Assembly (NCBI RefSeq): GCF_023369855.1
Contig: NZ_JAMBPP010000016.1
Location: 1-64,000, forward strand
Length of the DNA: 64,000 bases
DNA from: Actinotalea alkalitolerans
GTDB taxonomy: Bacteria; Actinomycetota; Actinomycetes; Actinomycetales; Cellulomonadaceae
Direction: 5' to 3'
Below the pieces are notes generated by a model. The model saw only the letters and a list, made by a program, of their open reading frames with translations. It made no database searches and was not told where the DNA came from. Made by a program: the position numbers and the translations under genes. How positions within the stretch are numbered: the stretch's first letter is position 1; each line of letters starts with the position of its first letter. Of this stretch, positions 18,834 to 26,804 are shown piece by piece.

Positions 18834-20077
18834 CACAGCTCCACCTGCCGGGTGAGTTGAAAGAGCGGCGGAAGCAGCACCGCAGCCGCAACGACGGACC
18901 CCACGAGCAGCGGTGCGGCCGTCCGGACGACGAGGTCGGGAACCACCAAGACCACCAGGACGCTCGCCGTCACGCCCATGGCCCAGGCGACGACGGCACG
19001 CCGGTGCCCTCGGGTCGCCACCGTCACGTCGTTCGCCACGGCCGCGATGAGGAATGTCCCGAGTGCGGCAGCGAGCAGCGTGAAGGCACCGCGATCGATC
19101 CGGTAGTCGGGACCGAACGCCATCCTCACCGCCCAGGGCCCGAGGGTCAGCGCACCGCCGACCGTGGCCACGGCCAGGCCGATGGTCGCCGCCGTTAGCA
19201 CACCTAGCAGGGAGCGGACCCGCGCCAGGTCTCGGCGGGCCACGGCCGCGGTGACCCGAGCCAGGTAGGCCGCCTGGGCGAACTGCTGGACGAACACCGG
19301 GACACGGACGAGCGCCAGGGCCGCAGCGATGCCGCCGGCGAGCGCGGCATCCTTCTGGCTCGCGGGCAGGGAGACCACGACGTTGCCGCTGTTGAGGACC
19401 GCCTGCATCGCGGACAGCGCGACCACGAGAGTCCACACCTCACGCCTCAGTCCCACGCCCTCGGCCGTGCTGAGCAGCGGTCCCCGCACCATGCGGGCGA
19501 GGAACCGGGCGAGCAGACCCGCCCCGAGCGCCGATCCGGCGACCACTGCGGCGTAGGCGCGCCAGTCCGCAGCGCCCGTGACCGCGAGCACAGCGGCCCC
19601 GGCGGTACGCAGCAGGTTGTCGGCCATCAGCACTGCGGCGTACGACCTCAGGTCTCCGTTCCCGGCGAGCAGGCCTCGTGCCGGGAACTGCATCGCGAAG
19701 CCCGCGCACGCGACGGCGAAGATGCCTGCCAGCACGCCGACGTCGGCCAGGCTCCTGCCCTTCACCATCTCGAGCCCCGCGACGACCACGACGGCCACGA
19801 GGGCAAGCTGGGCCCCCGTGCGCGTCACCGCGGGGGCAGCCCCGCCGCCGCGGCCTGCCGCGGAGGCCTCGCGGCGAGCCAGGACCTGCTCGAGTGGGAG
19901 GAACGCCCCGATCGATGTCACGACGACCGCCGCCCAGAACCCGTTGAACGACGCGTAGTGGGCCGGCCCCACGGCGCGTGCGACAACGATGAGCAGGGCG
20001 TAGGTCAGGGCTCCGGACGTGACCGCCGCGACAGCGACCCACCACGCCGAGGCGTGACGCGCGGTGCTCGTCGTCAT
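18833..20077 (-). CDS. Wzx-like polysaccharide flippase (MOP superfamily)
   Basis: 414 residues from ATG 20077 (ATGA overlap with the UbiA gene). About twelve hydrophobic helices; the start ASAWWVAVAAVTSGALTYALLIVVARAVGPAHYASF has the Ala/Gly/Pro pattern of oligosaccharide flippases, including A-R-x-x-G-P-x-x-Y. It probably moves a lipid-linked sugar or repeat unit from the inner to the outer leaflet. Its presence in the cassette, separate from wzm-wzt, means the locus holds two export routes. Confidence 0.78.
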   Translation of the reverse strand: MTTSTARHASAWWVAVAAVTSGALTYALLIVVARAVGPAHYASFNGFWAAVVVTSIGAFLPLEQVLARREASAAGRGGGAAPAVTRTGAQLALVAVVVVAGLEMVKGRSLADVGVLAGIFAVACAGFAMQFPARGLLAGNGDLRSYAAVLMADNLLRTAGAAVLAVTGAADWRAYAAVVAGSALGAGLLARFLARMVRGPLLSTAEGVGLRREVWTLVVALSAMQAVLNSGNVVVSLPASQKDAALAGGIAAALALVRVPVFVQQFAQAAYLARVTAAVARRDLARVRSLLGVLTAATIGLAVATVGGALTLGPWAVRMAFGPDYRIDRGAFTLLAAALGTFLIAAVANDVTVATRGHRRAVVAWAMGVTASVLVVLVVPDLVVRTAAPLLVGSVVAAAVLLPPLFQLTRQVEL

Positions 20078-20940
20078 CCGAGCAGCGCGCTCGCGCCGAA
20101 GAGCAGCACCCACAGGAGCCCCAGCGCCTGGAGCACACGGTCACCCAGCACCACGCTCTCGGGCTCGCCTGCCGTCCCGTTGTCGATATCGACGGCGTAC
20201 CGCAGGATCGCGAGCGCGAACGGGGCGATCGAGATCTGCGCGATGAGCGGGAGGTCACGCTCGAGCGACACGGCCCACAACGCGTAGAACACGATGGCAG
20301 AGGTCGCGGCGATACCCCAGACGAAGCGCAGGTACGAGGCCGAGTACTCCTCGAGGCTACGTCGGCTTGTCGCGTTGCCCTCGCCCATGAGGCGAACCTC
20401 GGAGAAGCGCTTGCCTGCCACCATGAACAGCGAGCCGAACGACGCCACCAGCATGAACCACGGGGAGAGCACAAGGCCGACCGCCACGCCTCCCGCCGCC
20501 GCGCGCAGAAGGAAGCCAGACGACACCGCAGCGAGATCGATGACCGGGACGTGCTTGAGCCGCACGCAGTACGCCAGATGAACCGCAAGGTACGTCGCGA
20601 CCACTCCCGCGAAGCCCCATCCGCCGACGAGCGGTGACAGGGCGAGGACGACGCCGGCGAGCAGCACGGCGACGCCGACCGCGACCTCCACGGTCAGCGC
20701 GCCGGACGCGATGGGGCGGTTCCGCTTGACGGGGTGCTGGGCGTCCTCGTGCCGGTCGAGGACGTCGTTGACGAGATAGATCGCCGACGACGCGAGGCAG
20801 AACAGCCCGAAGGCCGCGAGACTGGTGAGGAGGGAGTCGCCCTCTAGCAGGCTCCCGGCGGCCAGCGGCGCAGCGAACACTAGGACGTTCTTGAGCCACT
20901 GGCGCGGTCGCAGTGCCCGAACCAGCGATCGGAGCTTCAT
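20074..20940 (-). CDS. UbiA-family polyprenyl-phosphate phosphoribosyltransferase
   Basis: 288 residues from ATG 20940. UbiA prenyltransferase fold with the Mg/pyrophosphate motif NDVLDRHEDAQHPVKRNRP and the N-terminal RPRQWLKNVLVFAAPLAAG that marks decaprenyl-phosphate phosphoribosyltransferases (Rv3806c type, first step of decaprenylphosphoryl-arabinose synthesis). It attaches 5-phosphoribose from PRPP to polyprenyl phosphate in the membrane. ATGA overlaps on both sides show tight coupling with PAP2 and the flippase. No DprE1/DprE2 epimerase is in the window, so the product may remain a ribose donor. Confidence 0.88.
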   Translation of the reverse strand: MKLRSLVRALRPRQWLKNVLVFAAPLAAGSLLEGDSLLTSLAAFGLFCLASSAIYLVNDVLDRHEDAQHPVKRNRPIASGALTVEVAVGVAVLLAGVVLALSPLVGGWGFAGVVATYLAVHLAYCVRLKHVPVIDLAAVSSGFLLRAAAGGVAVGLVLSPWFMLVASFGSLFMVAGKRFSEVRLMGEGNATSRRSLEEYSASYLRFVWGIAATSAIVFYALWAVSLERDLPLIAQISIAPFALAILRYAVDIDNGTAGEPESVVLGDRVLQALGLLWVLLFGASALLG

Positions 20941-21437
20941 CGGGCAACCACCACCCGTGCGAGGCGCTCGACCGTCGCACCGAGCGCGCAGCCAGCCAGC
21001 ACGTCGAACGGGAAGTGGACTCCGAGCAGGACGCGGGACAGGCCCATGACGCCGAGCACACCCGACGCGGGCCCCCACCCGACGAGGGGCACCAGTGCGG
21101 CAGCAGCCGCCGCTGTCGACGTCGCGTGGGCGCTGGGGAAGCTCAGCGCCGATGGTGTGCCGACGAGCACCTGGACGCGATCCTCATCCGGGCGAGAACG
21201 CCGGACGACGCGCTTGACCACCACGGCCGCAGCGTGCGCTGCGAACGCGCTCACACCGACGTGCATCCAGGCGCGGCGGCGGTCACGGTCGACGGCCGCG
21301 CCGACTGCGGCGAGTCCGTACCATCCGAGCCCGTGCTCACCCCAGTGGGACAGAGCCCGGGCAACCTGCGGCAGCGGCGATCGAGCAAGGTGGGCTTGCA
21401 CGGTCCGTACGGCTTCCAGCTCGAGCTCGCGCATCAT
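20937..21437 (-). CDS. PAP2-family phosphatase, likely polyprenylphosphoryl-phosphoribose phosphatase
   Basis: 166 residues from ATG 21437, with GGGAG six bases upstream. The three PAP2 motifs are present: KRVVRRSRPDEDR, SFPSAHATST and SRVLLGVHFPFDVLAG. Membrane protein with helices around the motifs. Directly precedes the UbiA gene with an ATGA overlap, the same pair and order as Rv3807c-Rv3806c, where the phosphatase is thought to remove the 5-phosphate from polyprenylphosphoryl-5-phosphoribose. An earlier in-frame start at 21578 would run through the 25-bp tandem repeat and is rejected. It is the first gene of the cassette. Confidence 0.85.
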   Translation of the reverse strand: MMRELELEAVRTVQAHLARSPLPQVARALSHWGEHGLGWYGLAAVGAAVDRDRRRAWMHVGVSAFAAHAAAVVVKRVVRRSRPDEDRVQVLVGTPSALSFPSAHATSTAAAAAALVPLVGWGPASGVLGVMGLSRVLLGVHFPFDVLAGCALGATVERLARVVVAR

Positions 21438-21438
21438 G

Positions 21439-21488
21439 TCCACTCCCGCTCGATGATGTCGGCTCCACTCCCGCTCGATGATGTCGGC
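21439..21488. repeat. Two tandem copies of a 25-bp unit upstream of PAP2
   Basis: The unit TCCACTCCCGCTCGATGATG plus TCGGC occurs at 21439-21463 and again exactly at 21464-21488. Read on the minus strand each copy contains GGGAG, so the ribosome site of the PAP2 gene is duplicated. The unit length is not a multiple of three, which supports a non-coding leader. Confidence 0.85.
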
Positions 21489-21606
21489 GCCGATCGGCGC
21501 AGGGCGCTGGTGCACGCCATGCGCACCCGTCAGCCCCAGTGGCCAGGGCCCGCGACAGCCTACAGCGGCGGCTACCAAGTTCTCGCGGGTGGGCCGCGCC
21601 GCTCGC

Positions 21607-21612
21607 TAGGGT
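21607..21612 (+). promoter_or_regulatory. -10-like box upstream of the rmlB-ugd chimera
   Basis: TAGGGT, 35 bases before the chimera GTG; rmlB has TAGGCT 41 bases before its GTG. The GGAGG of rmlB is not conserved here (CGAGA instead). Confidence 0.4.
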
Positions 21613-21637
21613 GGCACCTCACCCACCACCTCGAGAC

Positions 21638-21712
21638 TCCCGTGCGTCTGCTCGTCACGGGTGGTGCCCGTTTCATCGGCTCCAACTTCGTCCACCAGAC
21701 GGTGCGCGAGCG
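21638..21712 (+). repeat. Direct repeat R1, copy 2 (rmlB start inside the chimera)
   Basis: Matches 12884-12958 in 72 of 75 positions by hand count. It is joined through seven unmatched bases (21713-21719) to copy 2 of R2. Confidence 0.9.
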
Positions 21713-21830
21713 CGCCGCGCAGCTCGGCACCGTGGTGGCCCATCGGCAGGTCATCGACGGTCGCAACGCCCTGGACCCGGTGCGCTGGCGTGCGGCCGGA
21801 TGGACCTACACGGGCCTGGGACGACCCTGA
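21642..21830 (+). pseudogene. Chimeric remnant: first 24 codons of rmlB joined to last 37 codons of ugd
   Basis: An intact 62-codon frame reads [24 protein letters not shown], two new residues, then QLGTVVAHRQVIDG to the ugd C-terminus WTYTGLGRP. The Gly at position 10 of the NAD motif is Arg, and no catalytic part of either enzyme remains, so it cannot work as a dehydratase or dehydrogenase. It is an in-frame fusion left by a deletion between two copies, or a scar of recombination that inserted the cassette. The DNA after it is the ugd downstream sequence and leads straight into the LCP gene, suggesting that the ancestral order was rmlB-ugd-LCP. Confidence 0.9.
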
Positions 21831-21861
21831 TCTGCACGACTCCTCCACCACGCCCACCCCT
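21720..21861 (+). repeat. Direct repeat R2, copy 2 (ugd end inside the chimera)
   Basis: Matches 15141-15282 with four substitutions and no gaps; homology runs 31 bases past the ugd stop codon and ends before the LCP promoter. Confidence 0.92.
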
Positions 21862-21892
21862 GAGGTCCGCCGATCAAGGGACGCGCCCGCCC

Positions 21893-21898
21893 TATGAT
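21893..21898 (+). promoter_or_regulatory. -10 box of the first LCP gene
   Basis: TATGAT within CCCTATGAT, eight bases before GTG 21907. The same CCCTATGAT precedes the FkbM gene. No ribosome site lies between it and the GTG, so the transcript is probably leaderless or nearly so. Confidence 0.5.
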
Positions 21899-21906
21899 CC
21901 TGACCT

Positions 21907-23175
21907 GTGACCGCCCGACACGCTGCCGCCACGCGCCCGCGCGCCGTCCGGCACGCCCGTAACCCGCACCGCCACCACCTGCTGCGACTCGGTGCGCTGC
22001 TCGTCGTGGGTGTCATGTCCTTCGGGGTCACCGGGGCGGCCACGGCCTACGTCCGGCTGCAGAACAACATCCTCTCCGCGGACATCGACCACCTTCTCGG
22101 CGACGACCGGCCCGAGGTCCTGGCAACCCCGGACCCTGACGACCCCAACAGCGGCGCCCCGGTCAACATCCTGGTCCTGGGCACCGACTCGCGCGAGGGC
22201 AGCGAGGAGGCGGTCGCCGACGGCGAGGAGGGCCAGCGCTCGGACACCACCATCGTCGTCCACGTCTCGGCCGACCGGCAGCGGGTCGACCTGGTGTCCA
22301 TCCCCCGCGACTCCCTGGTCCAGATCCCCGAGTGCCTCCGGTCGGACGGCACGAGCTCGCGAGCCCAGGGCACCGCGATGTTCAACTCGGCGTACTCGAT
22401 CGGCGGGATGTCGGGCGAGATCTCCGACGCGGCCGCCTGCACCCAGCGGACCGTCGAGCAGAACACCGGTGTGCGGATCGACCACTTCGTGGTGATCAAC
22501 ATGGCCGGGTTCATCAACATGGTCGACGCCCTGGGCGGGGTGCCGATCTGCATCCCTGAGGAGATCTACTCCCCCAAGGCGAACAACCTCCACCTCCAGG
22601 CCGGAAACCAGGTCCTGGACGGCGGGCAGGCGCTGTCCTACGCCCGCGCACGCTCGGGTGAGGGCCTCGACGGCTCCGACACCGCCCGCATCGGACGCCA
22701 GCAGCGGCTGCTCGCCGCGACGGCGTCCTCGGTGCTGTCCAAGAACCTGCTGACCGACGTCCCCGAGCTCGTCCGGTTCCTCAACGCGGTCACCCGTTCG
22801 CTGACGGTCAGCAGCGGGCTCTCCTCGATCCCCGACATGACCGGCCTCGCCTTCAGCCTCCGCGAGGTCTCCAGTGGCAGCATCACCTTCATGACCGTTC
22901 CCTTCGCCCCGGCGCCCTCCGACCCCAACCGGGTGGTGTGGACCTCCGAGGCCGACGACGTCTGGGCGAAGGTCGCGTCCGACCAGCCGCTCGTGACCCC
23001 GGTCGAGCCGCCGACCGCCGAGGACCCGACCACGGACACCGGGACCGGCACGGACGGCGCGGGCTCGACCGAGGACGTCTCGACCGACGCACCCGTCACC
23101 GACCCCGAACAGGTCGAGACGAAGGAGCCCGGGGTCGATCCGTTCACCCCGGACGACACCGCCGTCTGCGGCTGA
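21907..23175 (+). CDS. LytR-CpsA-Psr (LCP) family glycopolymer ligase
   Basis: 422 residues. A short basic cytoplasmic tail, one membrane segment at about 25-48, then the LCP domain with GTDSREG, the DTTIVVHVSADRQRVDLVSIPRDSLV core including the pyrophosphate-binding Arg, NSAYSIGG, and DGGQALSYARARSGEGLDGSDTARIGRQQ. The C-terminal 60 residues are Thr/Asp/Glu-rich and disordered. LCP enzymes transfer undecaprenyl- or decaprenyl-linked polymers onto peptidoglycan outside the membrane. Located at the end of the polysaccharide cluster and followed after five bases by a second LCP gene, it is the likely anchoring step for the exported glycan. Confidence 0.93.
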   Translation: MTARHAAATRPRAVRHARNPHRHHLLRLGALLVVGVMSFGVTGAATAYVRLQNNILSADIDHLLGDDRPEVLATPDPDDPNSGAPVNILVLGTDSREGSEEAVADGEEGQRSDTTIVVHVSADRQRVDLVSIPRDSLVQIPECLRSDGTSSRAQGTAMFNSAYSIGGMSGEISDAAACTQRTVEQNTGVRIDHFVVINMAGFINMVDALGGVPICIPEEIYSPKANNLHLQAGNQVLDGGQALSYARARSGEGLDGSDTARIGRQQRLLAATASSVLSKNLLTDVPELVRFLNAVTRSLTVSSGLSSIPDMTGLAFSLREVSSGSITFMTVPFAPAPSDPNRVVWTSEADDVWAKVASDQPLVTPVEPPTAEDPTTDTGTGTDGAGSTEDVSTDAPVTDPEQVETKEPGVDPFTPDDTAVCG

Positions 23176-23180
23176 TCGCG

Positions 23181-24500
23181 GTGGCCGACGACGAGTCCCG
23201 GGCGCCGGGGCGGGACCGCAAGGGGCAGGGGAAGGGACCCCAGGGGCAGCCGCCCCGACGTGTCTCGAGCCGAGCACGCGACAACGGGACGGCACGGCCG
23301 GCCCCGCAGGCGCCGAACACCCGTCCGCCGAGCTTCGCTCCCAGCACCGGTGGTCGGTCGCGACCGACCCCGGGTGGAGCCCAGGAACCCCCGCCGACCG
23401 TGGTCGGCAGTGCCCCGGCAGCCCCACCGGCCCGTCGGGTACCACCGGCAGCCCCACCGGTCGCTGCGGCGCCTCGGGCCGCCGCAGCGCAGCGGCCCGC
23501 TGCCACACACCGACCCGCCGCTGCGCCCCTGCCCGCTCCCGCGGCGGGCGCACGACGTCGGCCGCTACGGCGTGCCGGGCAGGTGCTCGCGGTGCTGCTG
23601 GTGCTCCTGCTCGCCTGGCCGCTGGGCCTGGCGTGGTGGGCGAACGGACGGATCGAGCACGTCGACGCGCTGAGCGGGGCGGGCGGCACACCGGGAACCA
23701 CCTATCTGCTCGCCGGGTCGGACTCGCGCGAGGACGGCGCGATCGAGGACCCCGAGACGCTGGGGGCGCGCACCGACACGATCATGCTGCTGCACGTCCC
23801 CCCCTCGGGCCCCCCAGCACTGATCAGCCTCCCCCGTGACACCTACACCGAGATCCCCGGCCACGACGCCAGCAAGCTGAACTCGGCGTTCTCCTGGGGC
23901 GGCGCCCCCCTGCTCGTGCAGACCGTCGAGGGCCTGAGCGGCATGACGATCGACCACTACGTCGAGGTCGGCTTCGGTGGGGTCGAGGGAGTCGTGGACG
24001 CGGTCGGCGGGGTCGAGCTGTGCCTCGACTACGACGTGAACGAGCCGTTGAGCGGTCTGGTCTGGACCGCTGGCTGCCAGGTCACCGACGGCACGATGGC
24101 CCTGGCCTTCGCCCGCATGCGCTACGCCGACCCCTACGGTGACATCGGGCGCGCCCAGCGCCAGCAGCAGCTCATCGGGTCGCTCGCCAGCGAGGTCGCC
24201 GACCCCGTCGTGCTGGTGAACCCCTCCCGCCAGGTCTCGCTCGTCCGGGCAGGGACCGACGCCCTGGTGGTCAGCGAGGGGACGAACGTGCTCGACCTCG
24301 GCCGGCTCGGGCTCGCCTTCCGGCGGGCCTCGGGACCGGGCGGCATCACCGGGACACCACCCATCGCGAGCCTCGACCACCGACCGGGGAACGTCGGCTC
24401 GACCGTGCTGCTCGACCCCGAGCAGACCCCGGGGTTCTTCGCCGCGATCAGGGAGGGCTCGCTCCCACCGGGACCGGTCGGCGGGCCTCCCGGGGCGTGA
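23181..24500 (+). CDS. LCP family ligase with long Pro/Ala-rich cytoplasmic tail
   Basis: 439 residues from GTG 23181, five bases after the previous stop. The first 130 residues are Pro/Ala/Arg-rich and cytoplasmic. A membrane helix at about 133-153 is followed by an LCP domain with AGSDSRED, ARTDTIMLLHVPPSG, ALISLPRDTYTEIPG, SKLNSAFSWGG and MALAFARMRYADPYGDIGRAQRQQQ. It differs from its neighbour by the long tail, which might contact regulators or kinases. Its last 53 bases overlap the convergent acyltransferase gene. The frame is open far upstream (22938), but that part lies inside the previous gene. Confidence 0.92.
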   Translation: MADDESRAPGRDRKGQGKGPQGQPPRRVSSRARDNGTARPAPQAPNTRPPSFAPSTGGRSRPTPGGAQEPPPTVVGSAPAAPPARRVPPAAPPVAAAPRAAAAQRPAATHRPAAAPLPAPAAGARRRPLRRAGQVLAVLLVLLLAWPLGLAWWANGRIEHVDALSGAGGTPGTTYLLAGSDSREDGAIEDPETLGARTDTIMLLHVPPSGPPALISLPRDTYTEIPGHDASKLNSAFSWGGAPLLVQTVEGLSGMTIDHYVEVGFGGVEGVVDAVGGVELCLDYDVNEPLSGLVWTAGCQVTDGTMALAFARMRYADPYGDIGRAQRQQQLIGSLASEVADPVVLVNPSRQVSLVRAGTDALVVSEGTNVLDLGRLGLAFRRASGPGGITGTPPIASLDHRPGNVGSTVLLDPEQTPGFFAAIREGSLPPGPVGGPPGA

Positions 24501-25671
24501 CCTCCTCGGCCCTCGAGCGGTCGCGTCGACCGAAGGCCTGCGTCAGGCGCCTCTCGAGCCACCGCCGCGCGGGCAGGTTGACCCGCTTCTCGACACCGTG
24601 GTGGATGAGCCACGCGAGCGCGAACGACGCGAGGCAGGCCGCGGCGAGGGTCAACCACACCGGGAGCACGTCGTGCAGCAGGTGGATGACCCACCAGCCC
24701 CAGAACTCGTGGATCAGGTACAGCGGGTAGGTCAGCGCACCCATCGCGGTCAGTGCCGGCCAGCTGACCCGTGAGAGCCGGGTCATCGACAGGGCCGCCA
24801 CGGTCACGAAGCAGGCGACCACGACGAGCCCGAGAAGCACCGGGGACGGGTCGAAGGCTGTGTTGCGGCCGAGCGAGGCCATCTGGGCCGGGACGACGTG
24901 GTAGATCGCGAGCACCAGGTTCCCGCCCACCAGGAGCCACGGCACCAGCCGGTGCCCGTCACGGTGGATCAGGTAGAGCAGCATGCCGCCGGCGAACAGC
25001 GGCGCGTAGCGCGAGATGAGCAGCATCTCGGCGGTCTGCCACCCGGCGACCTGGACGAGCAGGGCTACCACGGGCCACGCCGCGGCGAAGACCAGGACCC
25101 TGCGGCGGGTGATGCCGATCGCGACGAAGAGCACGATGAGCAGGTAGAACCGCAGCTCGGTCCACAGCGTCCAGTAGACGCCGTCGACATGCCGGACGCC
25201 GAAGGCCTCCTGCAGCAGGGTCACGTTGACCGCGACCTCGGTGAGGCTGATCCGCTTGCCCTCGGGCCACACGACCAGGAGCAGGAAGCTGGTCAGCGCG
25301 AGGGCGGCCCAGTACGTCGGGTAGAGGCGGGCGAGCCGTGAGGCAACCACCGCCGGGACGCTGCGCCCCCACGCCGTCCAGAGGATGACGAAGCCGCTGA
25401 TCAGGAAGAACAGCTCGGGGGCGAGGGCGAAGTACATCGCGACCTGCCCGAAGGCCGGGAACACCTCACCCGGGTCGGTGCCCCAGGCCGAGCTCCACCT
25501 GGTGGTGAAGTGGTAGAGCAGCACGCCCCAGGCGGCGAGGAAGCGCAGCCCGTCCATCGAGTACAGCCGAGGTGCGCGGACACCCTGCCCGACCGGCGCA
25601 GCGCCGGTCGAGGGCTCCGGGCGGGCGGTCGGTCGCGGCGCAGGAACCCGCGACGAGCTCGTCGTCACCAT
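24448..25671 (-). CDS. Acyltransferase 3 family membrane protein
   Basis: 407 residues. Begins with about 35 disordered residues, then the OafA-type core: YSMDGLRFLAAWGVLLYHF (catalytic His in the first helix), ELFFLISGFVILWTAWGRS, SRLARLYPTYWAA and about ten helices. These proteins acetylate or otherwise acylate sugars of surface polymers using cytoplasmic acyl-CoA. ATG 25671 has TAAGGT exactly six bases upstream and no ribosome site. Convergent 53-bp overlap with the LCP gene. It probably decorates the same glycan. Confidence 0.9.
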   Translation of the reverse strand: MVTTSSSRVPAPRPTARPEPSTGAAPVGQGVRAPRLYSMDGLRFLAAWGVLLYHFTTRWSSAWGTDPGEVFPAFGQVAMYFALAPELFFLISGFVILWTAWGRSVPAVVASRLARLYPTYWAALALTSFLLLVVWPEGKRISLTEVAVNVTLLQEAFGVRHVDGVYWTLWTELRFYLLIVLFVAIGITRRRVLVFAAAWPVVALLVQVAGWQTAEMLLISRYAPLFAGGMLLYLIHRDGHRLVPWLLVGGNLVLAIYHVVPAQMASLGRNTAFDPSPVLLGLVVVACFVTVAALSMTRLSRVSWPALTAMGALTYPLYLIHEFWGWWVIHLLHDVLPVWLTLAAACLASFALAWLIHHGVEKRVNLPARRWLERRLTQAFGRRDRSRAEEVTPREARRPVPVGASPP

Positions 25672-25677
25672 TCCGTG

Positions 25678-25683
25678 ACCTTA
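25678..25683 (-). promoter_or_regulatory. -10 box of a probable leaderless promoter (acyltransferase)
   Basis: On the minus strand TAAGGT is followed by six bases and the ATG at 25671. Confidence 0.5.
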
Positions 25684-25696
25684 CGTTCGAATCGTC

Positions 25697-25734
25697 GCGA
25701 GCGCCTCCCGGGTTCGTCCCGGGTCCTCGCTCGC
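25697..25734. promoter_or_regulatory. Long hairpin between divergent acyltransferase and DUF2975-like genes
   Basis: Outer arms GCGAGCG (25697-25703) and CGCTCGC (25728-25734), inner arms CCCGGG (25707-25712) and CCCGGG (25718-25723) around loop TTCGT: thirteen pairs with small internal loops. Both genes point away from it, so it is a leader structure or a protein-binding site rather than a terminator. Confidence 0.5.
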
Positions 25735-25787
25735 AAGCGCCACGCAGCGCGCACGGGACAGGTCTGGTCAACGAAGGCAGCGCGCGC

Positions 25788-25793
25788 TAGGTT
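25788..25793 (+). promoter_or_regulatory. Probable -10 box of the DUF2975-like/HTH operon
   Basis: TAGGTT with a weak -35 (TGGTCA, 25765-25770) at 17-bp spacing. The 40-base leader contains an unusually AT-rich patch with ATATCGAT (25801-25808) and an AGGAGA ribosome site; the patch could be the operator of the small HTH protein. Confidence 0.45.
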
Positions 25794-25834
25794 CGGCGAC
25801 ATATCGATGGTCGTTATGGCGAGGAGAGCATGTG

Positions 25835-26542
25835 ATGGCGTCGGAACATCGGGACCTCTCACCGGCACCGCGAACCGCACGTCGAATCGCCGCCCTGAGC
25901 TCCTTCCTCCGGGCCCTGGGGGTGATCTCGACGATCTGGGGTGTGCTCTACGTCGCGAACGGCGCCACCCAGGCACGGGGATGGGTCAAGGTCCCGGTCG
26001 CCCTCCTGGGCGCCCCGGACTCGGGTGGCGGGTGGGGCAACTCCCGGGTGGTCGTCCCCGGGGTCGAGGTGGCCGGCGGGTGGTTCGCGGGCGCGCGCCC
26101 TGTCGGCGCGGAGGGTGTCGCCGGGCCGACCGGCGGCACCGACGGTGTGCTGACCCTCGCGGCCTGGGACTCCACCGTCCTGGAGCAGGTCCTGGGTCGC
26201 GGTGACTGGCTGGTCGCAGGTCTCGGTCTGCTCGTCGGTGGCCTCACGCTGCGCCGGGTGCTGCTGGCGATCGCCTCGGGCCGACCGTTCGCCGGCGGCA
26301 CCTCCCGGCACCTGCTGGTCGCCGCAGGCGCCATCGCCGTGGCCGGGTTCCTCGCCCCGCTGCTGCCCCAGCTTGCCGGGCTCCTCGTCCTGGACCGGGT
26401 CGGCCTGGCCGGCCAGGGCCAGTTCTCGACCGGTCTGCTCTACTCGGTCGAACCGGTGCTCGTCGCTGCCGTGGTCGCAGCCGTCGCGGTCGCCTTCCGC
26501 GCGGGCGAGCAGATGACCCGTGAGATGGACGGGCTGGTGTGA
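25835..26542 (+). CDS. DUF2975-like membrane protein
   Basis: 235 residues. Four hydrophobic stretches (about 22-45, 125-145, 168-190, 207-228) with a Gly-rich outer loop between the first two. The pairing with a tiny HTH gene through a GTGA overlap is the usual layout of DUF2975 proteins (YoaS/YozG type in Bacillus), and the start RRIAALSSFLRALGVISTIWGV fits; no catalytic motif is visible. ATG 25835 lies seven bases after AGGAGA; GTG 25832 is also possible. Function unknown. Confidence 0.72.
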   Translation: MASEHRDLSPAPRTARRIAALSSFLRALGVISTIWGVLYVANGATQARGWVKVPVALLGAPDSGGGWGNSRVVVPGVEVAGGWFAGARPVGAEGVAGPTGGTDGVLTLAAWDSTVLEQVLGRGDWLVAGLGLLVGGLTLRRVLLAIASGRPFAGGTSRHLLVAAGAIAVAGFLAPLLPQLAGLLVLDRVGLAGQGQFSTGLLYSVEPVLVAAVVAAVAVAFRAGEQMTREMDGLV

Positions 26543-26784
26543 CACCGTCCACCGATCGCGGCGAGACCGACCACCGGGTCGTGTGCCACCTGGACCGGCT
26601 GCTCACCGACCGTGGGATGACCCTCACCGAGCTCGCCGACCGGGCCGGCATCTCGGTGGTGAACCTCTCGGTGCTCAAGAACGACCGAGCGCGTGCTGTC
26701 CGCTTCACGACGCTGACCGCCGTCTGCGACGCACTCGGCTGCACGGTGGGTGAGCTCCTCGAGGTCACCCACCGCCCAGGATGA
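26539..26784 (+). CDS. Small Cro/CI-type HTH regulator (YozG-like)
   Basis: 81 residues, essentially one helix-turn-helix: MTLTELADRAGISVVNLSVL, then the recognition area KNDRARAVRFTTLTAVCDALGCTVGELL. The GTG start overlaps the membrane protein stop (GTGA), so the two are translated together. Small regulators of this class normally control their own operon; the AT-rich leader before 25835 is a candidate site. Confidence 0.9.
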   Translation: MTPSTDRGETDHRVVCHLDRLLTDRGMTLTELADRAGISVVNLSVLKNDRARAVRFTTLTAVCDALGCTVGELLEVTHRPG

Positions 26785-26804
26785 ACCCGGACGACGCGAC
26801 GCCC

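Noticed and set aside
21439-21488. CRISPR-like tandem repeats
   Set aside because: Only two adjacent copies with no spacers and no cas genes; a simple duplication.
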